Both the position numbers and the translations under genes were made by a program. Below, in pieces: positions 21,568-24,657 of a stretch of 24,657 nucleotides of DNA (positions within the stretch are counted from its first letter, which is position 1; every line of letters begins with the position of its first letter). The notes below the pieces were generated by a model. That model searched no databases and was not told where the DNA came from. It worked only from the letters and a program-made list of their open reading frames with translations. The stretch comes from Candidatus Omnitrophota bacterium (GTDB lineage Bacteria > Omnitrophota > Gorgyraeia > Gygaellales > Profunditerraquicolaceae): contig JAUYEC010000092.1 of NCBI GenBank assembly GCA_030691585.1, positions 1 through 24,657 on the forward strand, written 5' to 3'.

Positions 21568-23142
21568 ATGCCAGAGGTAAAAATTTACGACACGACATTG
21601 CGCGACGGTTCGCAGGGGGAAGGCATTTCTTATTCGGTCGTGGATAAGGTCCGCGTTGCCGAAGAGCTGGATAAATTCGGTATCCATTTTATCGAAGGCG
21701 GATGGCCCGGATCAAATCCAAAAGATATGGAATTTTTCCTGAAAATGGCCAGGGCCGGCCTGAAGAATTCGCGCCTGGTGGCCTTTGGTTCAACGCGCAG
21801 GGCCAATGCGGGGGCAAATGAGGATGCCAATGTCGCCGGCCTTTTAAAGTCGCAGGCGGATATTGTCACTATTTTCGGCAAGACCTGGGACCTGCATGTC
21901 CGTGACGTGTTGAAAACTACTCCTGAAGAAAACCTGGAGATGATCCGCGATACCGTAAGTTTTCTATGTTCAAAAGGCAAGACCGTATTTTATGACGCGG
22001 AACATTTTTTTGACGCTTATCAGGCCAATAAAGAATACAGCCTGGCTACACTCATAGCCGCCGAAGGTGCGGGTGCCAAGCTGCTTTGTCTATGCGACAC
22101 AAACGGCGGAACCCTTACCTCAAAGCTCTGCGCCGTTATTGATCAGGTCCGTCCGCGCCTTTCTGTGCCGTTAGGCATTCATTGCCATAATGACTCAGGG
22201 GTGGCGGTGGCAAATTCTATTGCCGCGGTAGAGCATGGTATAACGTTAGTGCAGGGCACGATCAACGGATACGGCGAGCGCTGCGGCAACGCTGATTTGA
22301 TCCCGGTAATTGCCAACCTGAAATTAAAATTGGGCGTTGATTGCATCAGTGACGTAAATCTCAAGAATTTGGCGCACCTTTCGCATTATATCAGCGAGGT
22401 CTCTAATATGCGCCAGAGAAATGACCAGCCTTACGCGGGAACCAGCGCCTTCGCGCACAAGGGCGGCGTGCATATCAATGCCATGATGAAAAATCCTAAG
22501 ACCTATGAGCATATTGACCCGGCTGTTGTCGGCAATCACCGCCGGATGCTGGTTTCGGAATTAGGCGGCAAGACCGGGATCATGCTGCGGGCAAAGGCCC
22601 TGGAGCTTGATCTGGGTAAGGACAGCCCGGAAGCCAAAAAAATCCTCAAATTACTCCAGGACCTGGAAAACAAGGGTTATCACTTTGAGGCGGCGGAAGC
22701 GTCTTTTGAGCTGTTGATGAAAAGGGCGCTTAAGAAATATAAAAAGTTTTTTGAGCTGGAAGGCTTCAAGGTAGTTGTGGAAAAGAAATCAAATAAAAAA
22801 GTTACTACAGAAGCGGTGATCAAGCTTAAGGTAAAGGGCCAACAGGAGCATACTGCCGCCGAAGGCGACGGCCCGGTAAACGCGCTGGACCGCGCATTGC
22901 GTAAGGCGCTCAAGGATTTCTATCCGGAGCTCTCCAAGATGAGCCTTTCGGATTTCAAGGTGCGCGTCTTGGATGAAAAGGTGGGTACCGCGGCCAGGGT
23001 CCGGGTGCTCATCCAGTCGCAGGACGAAACCGATACCTGGGGCACGATCGGCGTTTCGGAAAATATCATTGAAGCCAGCTGGCAAGCTCTTGTTGATAGT
23101 GTTGAATACAAGTTGCTCAAAGAATCGAAAGCGAAGCCCTGA
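21568..23142 (+). CDS. cimA: (R)-Citramalate synthase
   Basis: Condenses pyruvate and acetyl-CoA to citramalate, opening the threonine-independent route to isoleucine. 524 residues from ATG 21568 (GGAG 7 nt upstream); the frame opens earlier at a TTG, but KTETN is not conserved-looking. DTTLRDGSQGEGISYS (5-20) and EGGWPGSNPKD mark the CimA branch of the HMGL-like family, HCHNDSGVAVANS gives the metal ligands, and AFAHKGGVH the catalytic domain end. The C-terminal LeuA-type regulatory domain follows (ALRKALKDFYPELSKM). The last codons and stop lie in a dispersed repeat, and a second copy of the final ~11 codons lies just downstream. Confidence 0.95.
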   Translation: MPEVKIYDTTLRDGSQGEGISYSVVDKVRVAEELDKFGIHFIEGGWPGSNPKDMEFFLKMARAGLKNSRLVAFGSTRRANAGANEDANVAGLLKSQADIVTIFGKTWDLHVRDVLKTTPEENLEMIRDTVSFLCSKGKTVFYDAEHFFDAYQANKEYSLATLIAAEGAGAKLLCLCDTNGGTLTSKLCAVIDQVRPRLSVPLGIHCHNDSGVAVANSIAAVEHGITLVQGTINGYGERCGNADLIPVIANLKLKLGVDCISDVNLKNLAHLSHYISEVSNMRQRNDQPYAGTSAFAHKGGVHINAMMKNPKTYEHIDPAVVGNHRRMLVSELGGKTGIMLRAKALELDLGKDSPEAKKILKLLQDLENKGYHFEAAEASFELLMKRALKKYKKFFELEGFKVVVEKKSNKKVTTEAVIKLKVKGQQEHTAAEGDGPVNALDRALRKALKDFYPELSKMSLSDFKVRVLDEKVGTAARVRVLIQSQDETDTWGTIGVSENIIEASWQALVDSVEYKLLKESKAKP

Positions 23143-23189
23143 GCGAAGTCGAAGGGCAAGCCCTTGTGGATAGCGTTGAATATAAGTTC
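23083..23189. repeat. Duplicated cimA tail flanking a dispersed repeat
   Basis: 33-nt copies at 23083-23115 and 23157-23189 differ at 5 positions; both translate to QALVDSVEYK plus L or F. Between them is AAGCCCTGAGCGAAGTCGAAGGGC (about 23133-23157), a GAGCGAAGTCGAAGG-class element that provides the cimA stop. The second copy ends at the left end of the insertion sequence. Confidence 0.85.
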
Positions 23190-24657
23190 AGGACTTTGTT
23201 AGTTTTCTAATTTTTTCTTAAACCGTTCTGATTTGATGTTGTAAAGGTGAGCAGCGAGATCCTTGTTCTTTGATAAGAGGAAGCTTGAGTCGATAATGAT
23301 GAGGGATGCGATGGCCTGTTTACATTCTCCTATTGTCTGAGGCGGTTGTTCGATGATCTTCGATAAGCAGCCGTTCTGTTTGATCCAGTATGCAAGCGTC
23401 CATGCCAGGAATGCCATAATCCAATGTCTTTGGATCTGCTCCTGGTGATGCACTTGATACTGATCAAAACAGAACGTGTCTTTAAGTTCTCGAAAAGATT
23501 CTTCAATGCCCCAACGCAAGAGATAAGTCAGGATGGTTGAACGCACGGACATGTTCGGGTCTGTCGTAATGAGAATATGGACGTCCTTATCATCAGTTTT
23601 AGACCACTTCTCAAAGATAAAGATAACCTGCATCTCGGTTGAGCAGTCTTTAAGCTTTGATTTAAAGGAATACGTTAGAATGCTTTTATCGGTGCCGTCT
23701 GCTTGAGGAATGGAGACAGATTTAAGTTTATGCGGATAAAACTCTTTGATCAGCGGGATAATCTTATCGCCGGTTAGGTAGCGCCACTGTTTAGTCTTGG
23801 GGTGCGTAAAGAAAATAGAGCGGTTGATTTTAACTTCAGCCACTAAGGTTAAATTTTTGGATGCGGTAAATTCTATCAAGTCGGTTGACGTATACCATGC
23901 GTCCACGACTACGGAAGAAAAAGGTATTTTTTTATTAACGGCATCATCGATAAGTTCTTTGGCTAAATCAAGCTTGCTCTTGAAATTTTGCGGGTTCGGT
24001 GTTGTGATAGGCAGATAAGATTTAAAGTCTACAGGAAAATGCTTGGAATTTGAGACAAAGCAGCTGGCTACCGCGACATTGGCGTTTTCTTTGTGGCCCA
24101 AACAGCCGCAGTATTGCACTTGCGCGCCTTCGGTTTTTTCGGCGTGCGGCTTAGGGCAGGCGGTATCATCAATGGCCAAAACACCGGCTTTATTTGCTTT
24201 TGTCGTTCTTTGATTTTGGATTAATCCTACGCGGATATCATTTAGTTCTTTGCCGCTCCAGCCGGATTCCGAGAAGAAATACTGCAGCCTTTGATAATTT
24301 ACGGCGGTGTTGTTGGCGATAGCGGAAAGAGACATCCGTTTATAGTCTGAAAACATCGCATAAATGAACTCTCTGAATATCGATCTTTGATGTTTTGTTG
24401 AGAAGGCAGAATTAAAATTAGCGAGAAATCTTTCGATAAATCTGAGGCGGGGGTTTATAATAGGCATATACGTTGCTCCTTGTTAAGAAGTTTTTAATCG
24501 CGGCTATGCCTATAGAATAACAGAAGTTAGAGTAAAAATGCAAGTGAAATTTTAACGCAACGCATTGAAATTACGTAAGTTGCGCATTTACAAAAGTTAC
24601 ATAAAGACAGTTTTTAAAAATAATCTGGAAGAAAAATATTTTCTAACAAAGTACTGA
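23188..24657. mobile_element. Complete insertion sequence with terminal inverted repeats
   Basis: Left end TCAGGACTTTGTTAG at 23188; right end CTAACAAAGTACTGA at 24643-24657, whose reverse complement is TCAGTACTTTGTTAG (one mismatch in 15). About 1,470 bp with a single transposase gene on the minus strand. The window stops exactly at the right end, so any target duplication cannot be checked. Confidence 0.88.
23199..24467 (-). CDS. DDE transposase (IS701/IS4-like)
   Basis: 422-residue DDE-type transposase read from the minus strand. The first catalytic Asp is in VLAIDDTACPKP (about 99), the second in VVVDAWYTSTDLI (about 190), and the Glu in LRWGIEESFRELKDTF, with the IS4-clan spacing. The motif QYCGCLGHKENANVAVASCF is typical of IS701-like enzymes. 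The N-terminal ~90 residues (FIERFLANFNSAFSTK...) would be the DNA-binding part. AAGGAG (complement of 24476-24481) lies about 8 nt before the ATG. A weak minus-strand promoter (TTGCAT 24543-24538, TATTCT 24519-24514) could drive it. The frame is intact, so the element may be active. Confidence 0.9.
   Translation of the reverse strand: MPIINPRLRFIERFLANFNSAFSTKHQRSIFREFIYAMFSDYKRMSLSAIANNTAVNYQRLQYFFSESGWSGKELNDIRVGLIQNQRTTKANKAGVLAIDDTACPKPHAEKTEGAQVQYCGCLGHKENANVAVASCFVSNSKHFPVDFKSYLPITTPNPQNFKSKLDLAKELIDDAVNKKIPFSSVVVDAWYTSTDLIEFTASKNLTLVAEVKINRSIFFTHPKTKQWRYLTGDKIIPLIKEFYPHKLKSVSIPQADGTDKSILTYSFKSKLKDCSTEMQVIFIFEKWSKTDDKDVHILITTDPNMSVRSTILTYLLRWGIEESFRELKDTFCFDQYQVHHQEQIQRHWIMAFLAWTLAYWIKQNGCLSKIIEQPPQTIGECKQAIASLIIIDSSFLLSKNKDLAAHLYNIKSERFKKKLEN

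Noticed and set aside
20870..21598. Minus-strand frame of 242 codons opposite lysC and the start of cimA
   Set aside because: It is antisense to the ACT domains of LysC, crosses a palindromic repeat and has no family features.

Overview
The window comes from a bacterium of roughly balanced base composition. It has compact operons with 4-bp ATGA overlaps and an unusually heavy load of small dispersed repeats. Gene content fits an uncultivated phylum such as Omnitrophota (OP3): archaeal-type ThyA and ApgM, a CimA route to isoleucine, two PilZ proteins and palindromes around nearly every gene. The phylum is inference from style and content; no marker gene is present.

Layout. 1-6566 is a housekeeping block, all on +: the end of tilS, then ftsH, folP, cdaA (c-di-AMP synthesis), a 45-residue CdaR-like membrane stub, pdxJ, acpS and nnrD. 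6567-11111 is an accessory island, visibly AT-rich up to about 10060. It holds an AAA ATPase/TOPRIM-like pair resembling split-OLD or PARIS-type defence modules, tRNA-Thr(UGU), a HTH plus LAGLIDADG-like protein, a tRNA-Tyr(GUA) split by a 199-nt group I intron, an exported protein, a Zeta-toxin-like kinase with a 49-residue partner, a broken tRNA-Gly copy and tRNA-Gly(UCC). The order Thr(UGU)-Tyr(GUA)-Gly(UCC) matches the tRNA cluster upstream of tufB in E. coli, so an ancestral cluster seems to have been pried apart by mobile DNA. 11136-14049 has thyA, two PilZ genes, gpsA, a broken tRNA-Pro copy and an intact tRNA-Pro(GGG). 14159-23142 is an aspartate-family amino-acid block: hom, thrC, coaB, an ApgM-like gene that may supply homoserine kinase activity, cstA, lysC and cimA. 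23188-24657 is a complete insertion sequence whose right terminal repeat ends on the last base of the window.

Most notable points. (1) The tRNA-Tyr intron is clearly group I (IC3-like), and the adjacent endonuclease-like ORF runs into the tRNA and ends inside the intron; splicing would put a UAA stop in that reading frame at the anticodon. (2) Several repeat families (heptamer ACGRACG arrays, GGGGACAGC palindromes, TGTAGGGACAGG palindromes, GAGCGAAGTCGAAGG-type elements) lie inside genes. They add in-frame residues to FolP, NnrD, ThrC and CoaB and supply the ends or translation signals of TilS, ThyA and Hom. (3) Two tRNA copies, Gly and Pro, are both cut at the anticodon loop and continue into a palindrome starting TCCCG, each just upstream of an intact tRNA of the same amino acid.
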